A DNA stretch of 7,004 bases from Puniceicoccales bacterium (lineage in GTDB: Bacteria > Verrucomicrobiota > Verrucomicrobiia > Opitutales > LL51), in the NCBI GenBank assembly GCA_031266235.1, contig JAISBJ010000050.1:1-7004 (forward strand), read 5' to 3'. The position numbers and the translations under genes were made by a program. Positions 1-6,519 of the stretch are shown here, piece after piece (within the stretch, counting starts at the first letter, position 1; each line of letters starts with the position of its first letter). The notes under the pieces are model-generated. The model was not told the origin of the DNA. It saw nothing but the letters and a program-made list of their open reading frames with translations, and made no database searches.

Positions 1-710
1 ATACCGTAGGTTTTAATCGCCTTATCCGCATCCATTCCCTTTTGGAAAACACCGATGATTAATCCCGCGATAATATTAATGGCCGTCGTAATCAACCCAG
101 CAATCGTATCCCCCTTAACAAACTTCATCGCTCCATCCATCGCTCCATAAAGCTGGTTCTCCTGCTCCAATTCCGTACGCTTCTGCTTCGCCTGGTCCGT
201 ATCGATGCTGCCCGCCCGCAAATCCGCATCAATACTCATCTGCTTGCCCGGCATGGCATCCAATGTAAAGCGCGCCGATACCTCCGATACCCGCTCCGCA
301 CCCTTGGTGATGACGACAAATTGTACGATTAACAAAATACCAAAAATAACCGCACCAACCACAAAATTCCCCTGGACCACGAAGTCGCCGAATGTAAAAA
401 TAATTTCACCGGCATCGGCCGTCAGTAAAATCATCCGCGTACTCGTGATATTCAGCGCCAAACGGAATAGGGTTGTAAAGAGCAGGATACTGGGGAACGT
501 GGATATGCACAGGACCCGCGGGATATACAGCGCCAACATCAGCAGACTGATGCTCATGGAGAGGTTCAGCGCGATCAACAGATCAAACAGAAACGTCGGA
601 ACCGGCACGATCATTAGCATGATGACCGCAACGACTACTAGGGCGAGGAAGATATCGTTGTACTTCGACACCGCCGCCAACATGCCGCTAAATTTTGTAC
701 TGAAGCTCAC
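1..710 (-). CDS. sctV: SctV, T3SS inner-membrane export gate protein (N-terminal part; continues past the left edge)
   Basis: This is the N-terminal 236 residues of the SctV/FlhA (FHIPEP) family, about 700 residues in full. SctV forms a nonameric ring in the inner membrane that accepts substrates and chaperones for type III export. The visible part is the membrane domain, with hydrophobic segments near residues 20-37, 40-62, 112-134 and 203-222. The family signature lies at about 136-166 and includes TKGAERVSEV, ARFTLDAMPGKQ and MSIDADLRAG; YGAMDGAMKFVKGD follows at 188-201. The large cytoplasmic domain lies outside the window. The start is GTG at 710, with AAAGG seven bases upstream; its last two bases overlap the stop of the upstream gene, implying translational coupling. 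An internal ATG (codon 10) is less likely. Non-flagellar identity is inferred from the adjacent SctY-like gene; FlhA is the alternative. Confidence 0.93.
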   Translation of the reverse strand, partial: MSFSTKFSGMLAAVSKYNDIFLALVVVAVIMLMIVPVPTFLFDLLIALNLSMSISLLMLALYIPRVLCISTFPSILLFTTLFRLALNITSTRMILLTADAGEIIFTFGDFVVQGNFVVGAVIFGILLIVQFVVITKGAERVSEVSARFTLDAMPGKQMSIDADLRAGSIDTDQAKQKRTELEQENQLYGAMDGAMKFVKGDTIAGLITTAINIIAGLIIGVFQKGMDADKAIKTYG

Positions 711-1087
711 GGCAGGACCTTTACTTTAGAATTTTGACAGGCAACGGCGAAACGCAGATCCTTTTCCTGCATCCCGAGAAAGTGAGTATAGGCCGAACGG
801 GCTTCTCCATCGCGTCCCAGAGCCCACAAAATTTTACTTTTCAGCACAAAAAATAACTTATCCAGCTCCCTAGATTTCGGCAGAGCTTCCGCCGCTTGGA
901 GGGCTTGGAGCGCCGCATCCGGGGTATTGGATTTCAGGGCTGCGAAGGCGAGTGAAAGGTTGACCAGGGAATCTTCGGGGAAGTACTCCGTGAGAATCAG
1001 CGACAAAGCGAAGGCCTCATCGAATTTATTATGGCGCAAAAAGAGATAAACCAGAATCTCCAAAAACTCCTTTTGAGAATCATTCAT
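707..1087 (-). CDS. sctY: SctY-like TPR protein, T3SS export-gate partner
   Basis: This small, mostly helical protein of 126 residues matches the length and pattern of YscY/SctY (about 114 residues in Yersinia). The N-terminal QKEFLEIL, two to three TPR-like helix pairs, and a late ALGRDGEARSAYTHFL segment all fit that family. In Ysc-type injectisomes SctY binds SctX and the SctV ring and is needed for export of early substrates; it is cytoplasmic. Its place directly before sctV, with a GTGA overlap, is the Yersinia order. I chose ATG at 1087, which has GGATGG just upstream. The frame is open to a TTG at 1156, and ATG 1096 is also possible, but the extra N-terminus (KSCKFFTYYYV) looks non-coding. 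A general SycD/LcrH-type TPR chaperone is the main alternative. No SctX-like gene lies upstream in the window. Confidence 0.7.
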   Translation of the reverse strand: MNDSQKEFLEILVYLFLRHNKFDEAFALSLILTEYFPEDSLVNLSLAFAALKSNTPDAALQALQAAEALPKSRELDKLFFVLKSKILWALGRDGEARSAYTHFLGMQEKDLRFAVACQNSKVKVLP

Positions 1088-1212
1088 AACATCCATCCGA
1101 TTTGTAACATAATAATAGGTGAAAAATTTACAACTTTTTTGTTTAAAAAATAGCAAATAAAAGTAAGTTTCGTAAAACTAAGGCCTTTGATTTTTAATTT
1201 TATGGGATTATT

Positions 1213-1224
1213 GTTCCATGGAAC
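1213..1224. promoter_or_regulatory. Perfect 12-bp palindrome in the sctY/accD divergent intergenic region
   Basis: GTTCCATGGAAC is a perfect inverted repeat located between the divergent sctY-sctV and accD genes, in a 245-bp stretch (1088-1332) with no other gene. A second perfect palindrome, CGAAAATTTTCG, is at 1275-1286. Position and symmetry would fit a dimeric regulator site, but no known operator is recognised. TTGACT boxes occur at 1260-1265 and 1297-1302. The second lies 15 bases before TATGAT (1318-1323), which would place an accD transcription start almost at its ATG. None of this is firm. Confidence 0.25.
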
Positions 1225-1332
1225 GCCCGGAGATTTACGATAATGGACAAAAAATAAGCTTGACTTTTGCTGCGCGAAAATTTTCGTGGCTTAGACTTGA
1301 CTCGCCCCACAGGCATCTATGATTCGTTCGCC

Positions 1333-2178
1333 ATGGCATTTTTCCTCAAACCAAAATCGCCAGAAACCCCCAAACGAAAGGAGATCCCCAAAGATATCTG
1401 GATTAAATGTCCTCTCTCCGGCGAAATGATCTATTTCAAGGAACTCATTAACAATTGGATGGTGGTCCCCAAAAGCAATTATCACTTCCCCCTGTCCGCC
1501 CACGAACGCATTAACCTCCTCGCCGACCCGGGATCGTTCACGGAATGGGACAAACACTTGGTTTCGATCCCTTTTTTAGGATTTAACACACCCATTTCTT
1601 ACCGGGAAAAATTACAAAATTCTAAGAATAAAAGCGGTTTGGACGACGCCGTCGTGACGGGGACGCTGAGCATTCACGGTGTAAAAACGGGCATTGCGGT
1701 GATGGATTTCAGTTTTATGGGGGGGAGTATGGGCTCCGTCGTGGGCGAAAAAATTACGCGCATGATCGAGGGTGCTGTAAAAAAAAAGTTACCGGTGGTG
1801 ATCGTTTCGACGTCCGGCGGCGCACGCATGTTTGAGGGCATTATTAGTCTGATGCAGATGGCGAAAACTGCTCTGGCTTTGGGGAGATTATCCAAGGCGC
1901 AGCTGCCGTTCATTTCCGTTTTGACGAATCCGACGATGGCGGGAGTGATGGCTAGTTTTGCTTCATTGGGGGACATTATTATGGCGGAGCCGGGGGCACT
2001 GATTGGTTTTGCTGGGCCGCGGGTCATCGAAGAGACGACGCGCCAGAAGTTGCCCAAGGGCTTTCAAACTGCGGAATTTTTACTGGAGCACGGGCTGATT
2101 GACCAGATTGTTACGCGGTCTGAGATGAAGGAGCGCCTCGCCTTTTTCCTCAAATCCGCGATGTTTTGCCACAAATAA
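1333..2178 (+). CDS. accD: Acetyl-CoA carboxylase carboxyltransferase subunit beta (AccD), with degenerate zinc ribbon
   Basis: AccD pairs with AccA to move the carboxyl group from biotin on AccB to acetyl-CoA, giving malonyl-CoA for fatty acid synthesis in the cytoplasm. The 281-residue length is normal. The core is intact in pattern: VSTSGGARMFEGIISLMQMAK, then a conserved ASFASLGDIIMAEPGALIGF region, GPRVIEETTRQKLP and AEFLLEHGLID. The N-terminal zinc ribbon is not: of the four expected Cys (C-x2-C-x15-C-x2-C) only C26 remains, the others being S29, V45 and S48, although the surrounding pattern (WIKCPLSGEMIY, PKSNYHF) is kept. The start is ATG 1333, giving MAFFLKPK as in other AccD proteins; an in-frame TTG at 1267 adds 22 non-family residues. 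No clear Shine-Dalgarno sequence precedes the ATG. The 3' end is duplicated downstream. Confidence 0.93.
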   Translation: MAFFLKPKSPETPKRKEIPKDIWIKCPLSGEMIYFKELINNWMVVPKSNYHFPLSAHERINLLADPGSFTEWDKHLVSIPFLGFNTPISYREKLQNSKNKSGLDDAVVTGTLSIHGVKTGIAVMDFSFMGGSMGSVVGEKITRMIEGAVKKKLPVVIVSTSGGARMFEGIISLMQMAKTALALGRLSKAQLPFISVLTNPTMAGVMASFASLGDIIMAEPGALIGFAGPRVIEETTRQKLPKGFQTAEFLLEHGLIDQIVTRSEMKERLAFFLKSAMFCHK

Positions 2179-2179
2179 C
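2075..2179 (+). repeat. Direct repeat copy A: 3' end of accD
   Basis: This 105-bp segment covers the last 34 codons and stop of accD plus one base. It recurs at 2210-2314, exactly 135 bases downstream, with only four mismatches found by hand alignment. Confidence 0.92.
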
Positions 2180-2313
2180 TGGCCGACATTCGAGGGCTTC
2201 GAATTGTAAAATTTTTACTGAAGCACGGGCTAATTGACCAGATTGTTACGCGGTCCGAGATGAAGGAGCGCCTCGCTTTTTTCCTCAAATCCGCGATGTT
2301 TTGCCACAAATAA
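2179..2313 (+). pseudogene. accD 3'-end duplicate (fragment), in frame with accD after its stop
   Basis: Positions 2210-2314 repeat the end of accD, including codons for FLLKHGLIDQIVTRSEMKER, the FFLKSAMFCHK tail and a TAA at 2311-2313. The offset of 135 bases equals 45 codons, so the copy lies in the accD frame with no stop between 2179 and 2310; only the accD TAA at 2176-2178 separates them. The first 10-11 codons (LADIRGLRIV) are diverged from or unrelated to the matching part of accD. Of four differences in the 105-bp block, three are synonymous and one changes Glu to Lys. No start codon or ribosome binding site precedes it, so it is probably a non-expressed remnant of a tandem duplication unless the accD stop is read through. 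Confidence 0.8.
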
Positions 2314-2421
2314 CCGATCCAAAGCACCCAAACAACACACGATTTTTTGCCCTCCCAAAATACCCAAAAATCCTTTGGCGGACAAACATAAATGAACTCC
2401 AAATTTTCAGTACATTACCCC

Positions 2422-2450
2422 TTGACAAAATAAATTATTTTTTTCAGTAT
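2422..2450 (+). promoter_or_regulatory. Candidate sigma-70 promoter for the NamZ-family gene pair
   Basis: A perfect TTGACA lies at 2422-2427, and 17 bases later comes CAGTAT at 2445-2450, a weak -10. A better -10 by sequence, TATGAT at 2473-2478, has only TTACGG at -35 spacing (2450-2455). Either would give a leader of about 25-50 bases before the ATG at 2508. This is the only promoter-like sequence seen before the two-gene unit. The rest of 2315-2507 is AT-rich and shows no gene or convincing terminator. Confidence 0.45.
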
Positions 2451-2507
2451 TACGGCTAATAGGGTATATTAGTATGATATGTTTCATTTTGCGCGTCCGG
2501 AAATAGT

Positions 2508-3845
2508 ATGAAAACGGTAAAAATTGTAAAAGCCTTGATCACAATAGGAGTAATCATAGGCGTCATTTCCTTTATTCCATCGTGCATCGAAACAACTCGA
2601 AAACCAATTGTAAAATTAGGCATTGACATGCTCGAAGAGCGGGGATTCGATATTTTGCAGGGTAAAACGGTGGGTATTTTAACGAATCAGGCGGGTGTGA
2701 ATGGAAGGGGTGAGCTGACGTGGAAGCTTTTAAAAGATGCGCCCGGAATCTCCCTCAAAGCCATATTTGCGCCAGTTCACGGGCTAGAAGGGCGGTACAT
2801 GTCCCTGGAAACGTTTTACCACGACGAAGTGGATAATATTCCCGTATATTCCGTATTTGCTTCCAATTCGCGCCCAAAAGATGAGTGGCTACAGGGGATC
2901 GACGCCATGGTGATTGACCTGCAGGGACTAGGCATCCGCTATTATAATTACTGGGCGGCCATGGTTTACACAATGGTCGCGTGTTTTACAAAGGGGATCG
3001 AAGTGATTGTCCTCGATCGCCCCAATCCTCTGAGCGGAAATTACATCGGCGGACCCATCATGGATCGGGAAAATACGTCCGTTTGGGGGCCCATCGTCGA
3101 TCTGCCGCTATTTTATGGCCTGACGATCGGCGAATTGGCAAAATATTGTAAAAGCTTAAAGGCGGATGAAATTTTTGCCTTCCCGCGTAAAGAAACGGGC
3201 GTGCCCTACTCCGGGCTGCAAGTGTCGCAGGAGATTATGGATCAGGGGAAATTGACAGTGATTCCGATGGAAGGTTGGAAGCGCGGCATGCGCTGGGAAG
3301 ATACGGGGCTCAAATGGAAGCAGACTTCGCCCAATATCGTCAATCTACAGTCGGCCTACGAGTACGCTTTTCTATCGTTTGCGACCTTTGTCACTTCAAA
3401 TTACGGCCACGATAACTGTAATTTTATAAAATTGGAGCCCGATTGGAGGCGAAGTTTGCCGTTTCACCGCTTTTACTCAAAATATACAACGCCCAAAAAT
3501 ATTGTCCGATACATTTACGAGAGCCTCAAGGATAATAAAGTGGGCTTCACGCTATCCCCCAGTACGTCGACGGATTTGTACGTTGACATTAGTGTAAAAG
3601 ACATTCGCAAAACGCTGCCCGCCAGTTTCGGGTTAGCGATGTTGGCTCTCGCCCAAAAGTGCGCCCGTTTTTACTTCATCGACGACGATGATTACTTTTA
3701 TTTTGCCACGCATATCGGCGACAAAGAACTTGCGGAGAGATTACGCAGTAAGGAACTCGTCAATGTCGCTTATTTTCTAAGAAAATGGAAAGAACAATCT
3801 TTACAATTCATCGAAAAAGCCAAGTTGTACTGGATGTATGACTAA
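2508..3845 (+). CDS. NamZ/DUF1343-family predicted lipoprotein with altered active-site motif
   Basis: The 445-residue product belongs to the NamZ (DUF1343, GH171) family, whose characterised members are exo-beta-N-acetylmuramidases releasing MurNAc from peptidoglycan ends. Residues 1-26 form a lipoprotein signal (basic start, hydrophobic core, IPSC with C26 as lipidation site), so it is probably membrane-anchored outside the cytoplasm. Family landmarks are LGIDMLEERGF (37-47), GILTNQAGV (56-64), IDLQGLGIRYYNY (136-148), LDRPNPLSGNYIGGPIMD (169-186), LTIGE (205-209), MEGWKR (254-259) and the C-terminal THIGDKELAERL to YWMYD. Several residues usual in the family are replaced: PEHG is PVHG (89-92, Glu to Val), DxQD is DLQG, the His before GMT is Tyr203, and the GTNxSEGRGT stretch is VTSNYGHDN. 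It may therefore be inactive or changed in specificity. Only a weak GGAAA precedes the ATG. It overlaps the next gene, a paralog, by 8 bases. Confidence 0.85.
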   Translation: MKTVKIVKALITIGVIIGVISFIPSCIETTRKPIVKLGIDMLEERGFDILQGKTVGILTNQAGVNGRGELTWKLLKDAPGISLKAIFAPVHGLEGRYMSLETFYHDEVDNIPVYSVFASNSRPKDEWLQGIDAMVIDLQGLGIRYYNYWAAMVYTMVACFTKGIEVIVLDRPNPLSGNYIGGPIMDRENTSVWGPIVDLPLFYGLTIGELAKYCKSLKADEIFAFPRKETGVPYSGLQVSQEIMDQGKLTVIPMEGWKRGMRWEDTGLKWKQTSPNIVNLQSAYEYAFLSFATFVTSNYGHDNCNFIKLEPDWRRSLPFHRFYSKYTTPKNIVRYIYESLKDNKVGFTLSPSTSTDLYVDISVKDIRKTLPASFGLAMLALAQKCARFYFIDDDDYFYFATHIGDKELAERLRSKELVNVAYFLRKWKEQSLQFIEKAKLYWMYD

Positions 3846-5637
3846 TTGGCTGTGTAACCTAAGACAATTTCGCTTTACCACTCTCCTTTTCATCTGTTTT
3901 TTCGCCCATCTGGAAGCTAAATTGCTGGTGGGAATTGATGTTTTACAGGAAAAAAAATTTTCGACCATAAAAAATAAAAAAGTAGCGCTCCTAACCCATG
4001 CTGCGGCTATAAATAGTCAAAAGGAGCCAACTCTTGACGTTTTTTTAACAAGCAAGGACGCTAAATTGAAAGTACTGCTCCTGCCCGAGCACAATGGCGG
4101 TTTTAGCGATAGCCAGCTGGAGGAGGTAAAAAAAAGGGGGATTAGCGTTTACTCCACCCATAGACCGACGAGCCGTGCGCCGGAATTGGAATGGCTAAAG
4201 GAGGTGGACGCGGTTGTTATCGACATACAGGACATCGGCGTGCGCTATTACACCTACGGTTCCAGCGTACTTTATGCGATGGTCAAGGCTTTCGAGACCG
4301 GAAAAGAATGCGTCATTTTGGACCGCCCAAATCCTTTAGGCGACTATATTGGAGGGCCGACTATGGATAAAAAGTACCTATGTTTTTTGGGCCCCATCGA
4401 AGATGAGCCGTTATTTTGTGGAATGACGATTGGGGAGAAAGCGAATTATGTTAAAAATTGCGGTCAAAATTTTGACATCAAGTGCACGTGCGGGATGAAT
4501 GCTTGCGACCACGGGATATTTTGCAGTGCCAATACGTTGAAAAAAGGGAAGCTGACGATTATAAAAATGAAAGGGTGGGATCGGAAGAAAATTTTAACGG
4601 AATTTGCCCCCTACACTCCGGAATTGGCCATTAATTTATCTCCGTCACTGCAGAATGTCGCCTCAATTTTCGAGTATGCCCTATCGGGGCTAGTCATTCT
4701 TTTGGGGGAAAATTTCATAAAATTTTTAAATAAAATTGAAAACCCACAATGTCCAGGGCACAAGTTCAAGTATTTTCAAGCGCCTCATTTTTCCGTTTCT
4801 ACTCTTTTAAAAAGCGTTACCGACGACTATCCCTTTGCGCTAAAGGGCTGCCAACTGCGGACAAGCACGATTAAAAATAACGCTTCTTCGATTTCCGAAG
4901 TGGAATGTTTGGAATTGTCAATCACAAAATTTTCGTCCACGGAGCCTGCGATTTTAAGTCTTGCGCTATTCGCTCTCGCCCAAGAATGGGTTCCCGAAGC
5001 CGATTGGGAGGCATTTGAGAAGGCGACATTTCCGGCTGCGCCCGCCGCGGCCAAAGTCCTCCCAGTATTAGCAAATGCTACAAAAATTGCTCCTCCGGAT
5101 GTAAAAAATTCTCTGTCATCGACTACTTCGACGGCCAATGAATTGCCGGATAATGTAGTCATCATCTCCGATCTTTCTCCGCAGCTCGCCGCCGCCAAAG
5201 CCCTCCCAGTATTAGCAAATGCTACAAAAATTGCTCCTTCGGATGTAAAAAATTTTCAGCCAACGACCTCTGCAGCGGCCAACAAACTGCCGGATAACGC
5301 AGTCATCATCTCCGATCATGCCTCGTCACTTGTTACAACGAAAACCCTTCCGGTATTAGCAAATGCTACTGCAACTACGATGACCGATGCTCCTGCAGCC
5401 GTTTTCGTGTTTGACCTAAAAAATTTGACACCAGCCCAGCAAAAAGCTCTGCGGAAAGCTAAATGGGATCGCCTGACGAAATTGAAACATGAACTCGTCC
5501 AAAAGCATATTGGTGACGGCGAGCTATTAGATATAATATTCAACGGCAAATCGATCGATGTCAATCATTTTCGCAACAAATGGATCCTTTCGGCGACCCA
5601 TTTTTACAACAAAACTAAAAAATATTACCTCTATTAG
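3838..5637 (+). CDS. NamZ/DUF1343-family predicted secreted protein with internal tandem-repeat insertion
   Basis: This 599-residue paralog of the preceding gene is probably exported: residues 1-27 look like a Sec signal peptide (basic FRF, hydrophobic TTLLFICFF, then HLEA), with no lipobox. NamZ landmarks are VGIDVLQEKKF (31-41), LLPEHNGGF (81-89), IDIQDIGVRYYTY (128-140), LDRPNPLGDYIGGPTMD (161-177), GMTIGE (195-200) and MKGWDR (244-249). Unlike its partner it keeps the Glu of PEHG (E84), but it has Asn for the following Gly, Cys194 for the usual His before GMT, and no GTNxSEGRGT motif. The end (HIGDGELLDI from 557 to KKYYLY) aligns with the partner's end, yet 174 residues separate ALAQ (379-382) from HIGD, against 18 in the partner. 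That extra stretch carries 48-residue repeats rich in Ala, Pro, Thr and Ser. C216, C218, C223 and C229 form a cluster. The 8-bp overlap implies co-transcription. Confidence 0.85.
   Translation: MTNWLCNLRQFRFTTLLFICFFAHLEAKLLVGIDVLQEKKFSTIKNKKVALLTHAAAINSQKEPTLDVFLTSKDAKLKVLLLPEHNGGFSDSQLEEVKKRGISVYSTHRPTSRAPELEWLKEVDAVVIDIQDIGVRYYTYGSSVLYAMVKAFETGKECVILDRPNPLGDYIGGPTMDKKYLCFLGPIEDEPLFCGMTIGEKANYVKNCGQNFDIKCTCGMNACDHGIFCSANTLKKGKLTIIKMKGWDRKKILTEFAPYTPELAINLSPSLQNVASIFEYALSGLVILLGENFIKFLNKIENPQCPGHKFKYFQAPHFSVSTLLKSVTDDYPFALKGCQLRTSTIKNNASSISEVECLELSITKFSSTEPAILSLALFALAQEWVPEADWEAFEKATFPAAPAAAKVLPVLANATKIAPPDVKNSLSSTTSTANELPDNVVIISDLSPQLAAAKALPVLANATKIAPSDVKNFQPTTSAAANKLPDNAVIISDHASSLVTTKTLPVLANATATTMTDAPAAVFVFDLKNLTPAQQKALRKAKWDRLTKLKHELVQKHIGDGELLDIIFNGKSIDVNHFRNKWILSATHFYNKTKKYYLY
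5050..5370 (+). repeat. In-frame 144-bp tandem repeats (about 2.2 copies) inside the second NamZ-family gene
   Basis: Units start at 5050, 5194 and 5338, each exactly 144 bases (48 codons) apart; the third is cut short. Each begins with A/T-K-x-LPVLANAT, and the first two continue with KIAPxDVKN and end with LPDNxVIISD. The first 61 bases of units 1 and 2 differ at only two positions, so the duplication is recent or homogenised. Unit 3 matches well for about 33 bases. The composition suggests a flexible, exposed linker, and copy number could vary by slippage or recombination without breaking the frame. Confidence 0.93.
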
Positions 5638-5708
5638 CGGCTCTTTCCCTCGATTTTTTCAAAAAAAGCTTGTCAAATGGGCATTTAAAGCGAGGCTAAT
5701 GGGCGGAC

Positions 5709-5784
<76 letters not shown>

Positions 5785-5832
5785 ATAATTTTGTCAATAT
5801 TTGTTTTATAAATGTGATATATTTTTATGAAA

Positions 5833-5994
5833 ATTTTACAATCGTAGTCGGATATAATTCTCAAAAAACTTATGGAATAAGCATTTGAAGCGATGTTAAT
5901 GAGCGAATCGCCTGGCTCATTCAGTCGGCAGGGCAGTTAATTTTTAGTTATTCTTTTACAATCACAGCCGAATGCAATTCCGTAAAAAATTTTC
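5833..5994 (+). repeat. Pair of diverged direct repeats, TTTTACAATC type, 120 bases apart
   Basis: TTTTACAATCGTAGTCGG from 5834 and TTTTACAATCACAGCCGA from 5954 start two segments that stay similar for about 38 bases, each reaching an ATTC and an A-rich run. They flank the tRNA relic, so the 226-bp intergenic stretch between the tRNA and ogt appears built from overlapping old duplications. No open reading frame or terminator was found in it. Confidence 0.6.
5881..5965 (+). pseudogene. Decayed duplicate of the tRNA-Lys locus (tRNA relic with its upstream flank)
   Basis: The segment from 5881 aligns with 5681 onward. The flank GCATTTGAAGCGATGTTAAT matches the tRNA upstream flank at 17 of 20 positions. 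GCCTGGC (5910-5916) matches the acceptor strand GCCTGAC, and CAGTCGGCAGGGCAGTTA matches the D-arm and the start of the anticodon stem. Most differences are transitions. The D stem is broken, the anticodon loop is lost in TTTTTAG, and no 3' acceptor half or CCA is recognisable, so it cannot form a working tRNA. Because the non-tRNA flank is copied too, this is a locus duplication rather than an attachment-site repeat. Confidence 0.72.
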
Positions 5995-6010
5995 ACGACA
6001 CATTAAATTT

Positions 6011-6502
6011 TCACAAATTATTATCTTTTGAATGTGAATTTTCCAAAGCGAGCAATTTTTGTTTTAAATCCAGGCCGCCTCCATAGCCGACGAGATCGCC
6101 CGCAGCACCGATGACGCGGTGGCAGGGGACGATGAGGGGTATCGGGTTTTTATTATTCGCCATGCCAACGGCCCGAGCGCCCTTTGGAACCCCGATTTGT
6201 CGAGCAATTTCCTTGTAAGAACGCGTTTCGCCGTAGGGAATTCCGAGCAGTTGCTCCCAAACTTTTTTCTGAAAATCTGTCCCCCGTAATGCCATTTGAA
6301 CGTCAAAAATTTTCCGCTCACCGCGCAGATATTCTTCAATTTGCTTAAAAATATTTTTCATGTCCTCCGTTTCACGCCCAAAAAATTCACATTTTTTTAA
6401 TAAATAAAGGCGCCGCTTGTAAAAAATATTAGTCAAAAAACTTCCCTCCGTTGCGATCGCAATTCGACCTATTTCGGTTTTGTAAATACAAACATTTTGC
6501 AT
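6011..6502 (-). CDS. ogt: Methylated-DNA--protein-cysteine methyltransferase (Ogt type)
   Basis: This 163-residue protein repairs O6-alkylguanine (and O4-alkylthymine) in DNA by moving the alkyl group irreversibly to its own cysteine. The C-terminal domain has all the hallmarks: FQKKVWEQLLGIPYGETRSY (77-96), the helix with the DNA-inserting arginine in GARAVGMANNKNP (108-120), and the active site PCHRV with C127, followed by GDLVGYGGGLDLKQKLLALE. The N-terminal ~70 residues form the usual Ogt cap (VCIYKTEIGRIAIATEG). The length is typical of stand-alone Ogt, without an Ada regulatory domain. I chose ATG 6502; a TTG at 6514 in frame adds four residues without family support. It is divergent from an alkylation-repair gene 43 bases away and convergent with the tRNA. 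Confidence 0.95.
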   Translation of the reverse strand: MQNVCIYKTEIGRIAIATEGSFLTNIFYKRRLYLLKKCEFFGRETEDMKNIFKQIEEYLRGERKIFDVQMALRGTDFQKKVWEQLLGIPYGETRSYKEIARQIGVPKGARAVGMANNKNPIPLIVPCHRVIGAAGDLVGYGGGLDLKQKLLALENSHSKDNNL

Positions 6503-6519
6503 TGTACGGCTCAAAAAAA

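Noticed and set aside
205..729. 174-codon plus-strand open frame
   Set aside because: It lies antisense to sctV, whose protein is clearly recognisable; the plus-strand translation is low-complexity and matches no family.
1674..2057. Minus-strand open frame inside accD
   Set aside because: It is antisense to the conserved carboxyltransferase core, and its product has no recognisable domain.
2319..2376. CCAAAG/CTTTGG inverted match as an accD terminator
   Set aside because: The arms are six bases and about 45 bases apart, with no T-run following; not a credible intrinsic terminator.
2064..2402. Minus-strand open frame with an internally repeated protein sequence
   Set aside because: The protein repeat is only the antisense reading of the duplicated accD 3' end; no ribosome binding site or family support.
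5050..5385. Repeat array as a possible CRISPR
   Set aside because: The units are contiguous 144-bp in-frame coding repeats without spacers.
6064..6339. 91-codon minus-strand frame within ogt
   Set aside because: It is an alternative frame on the same strand as ogt; the ogt frame carries the PCHRV active site and family motifs.
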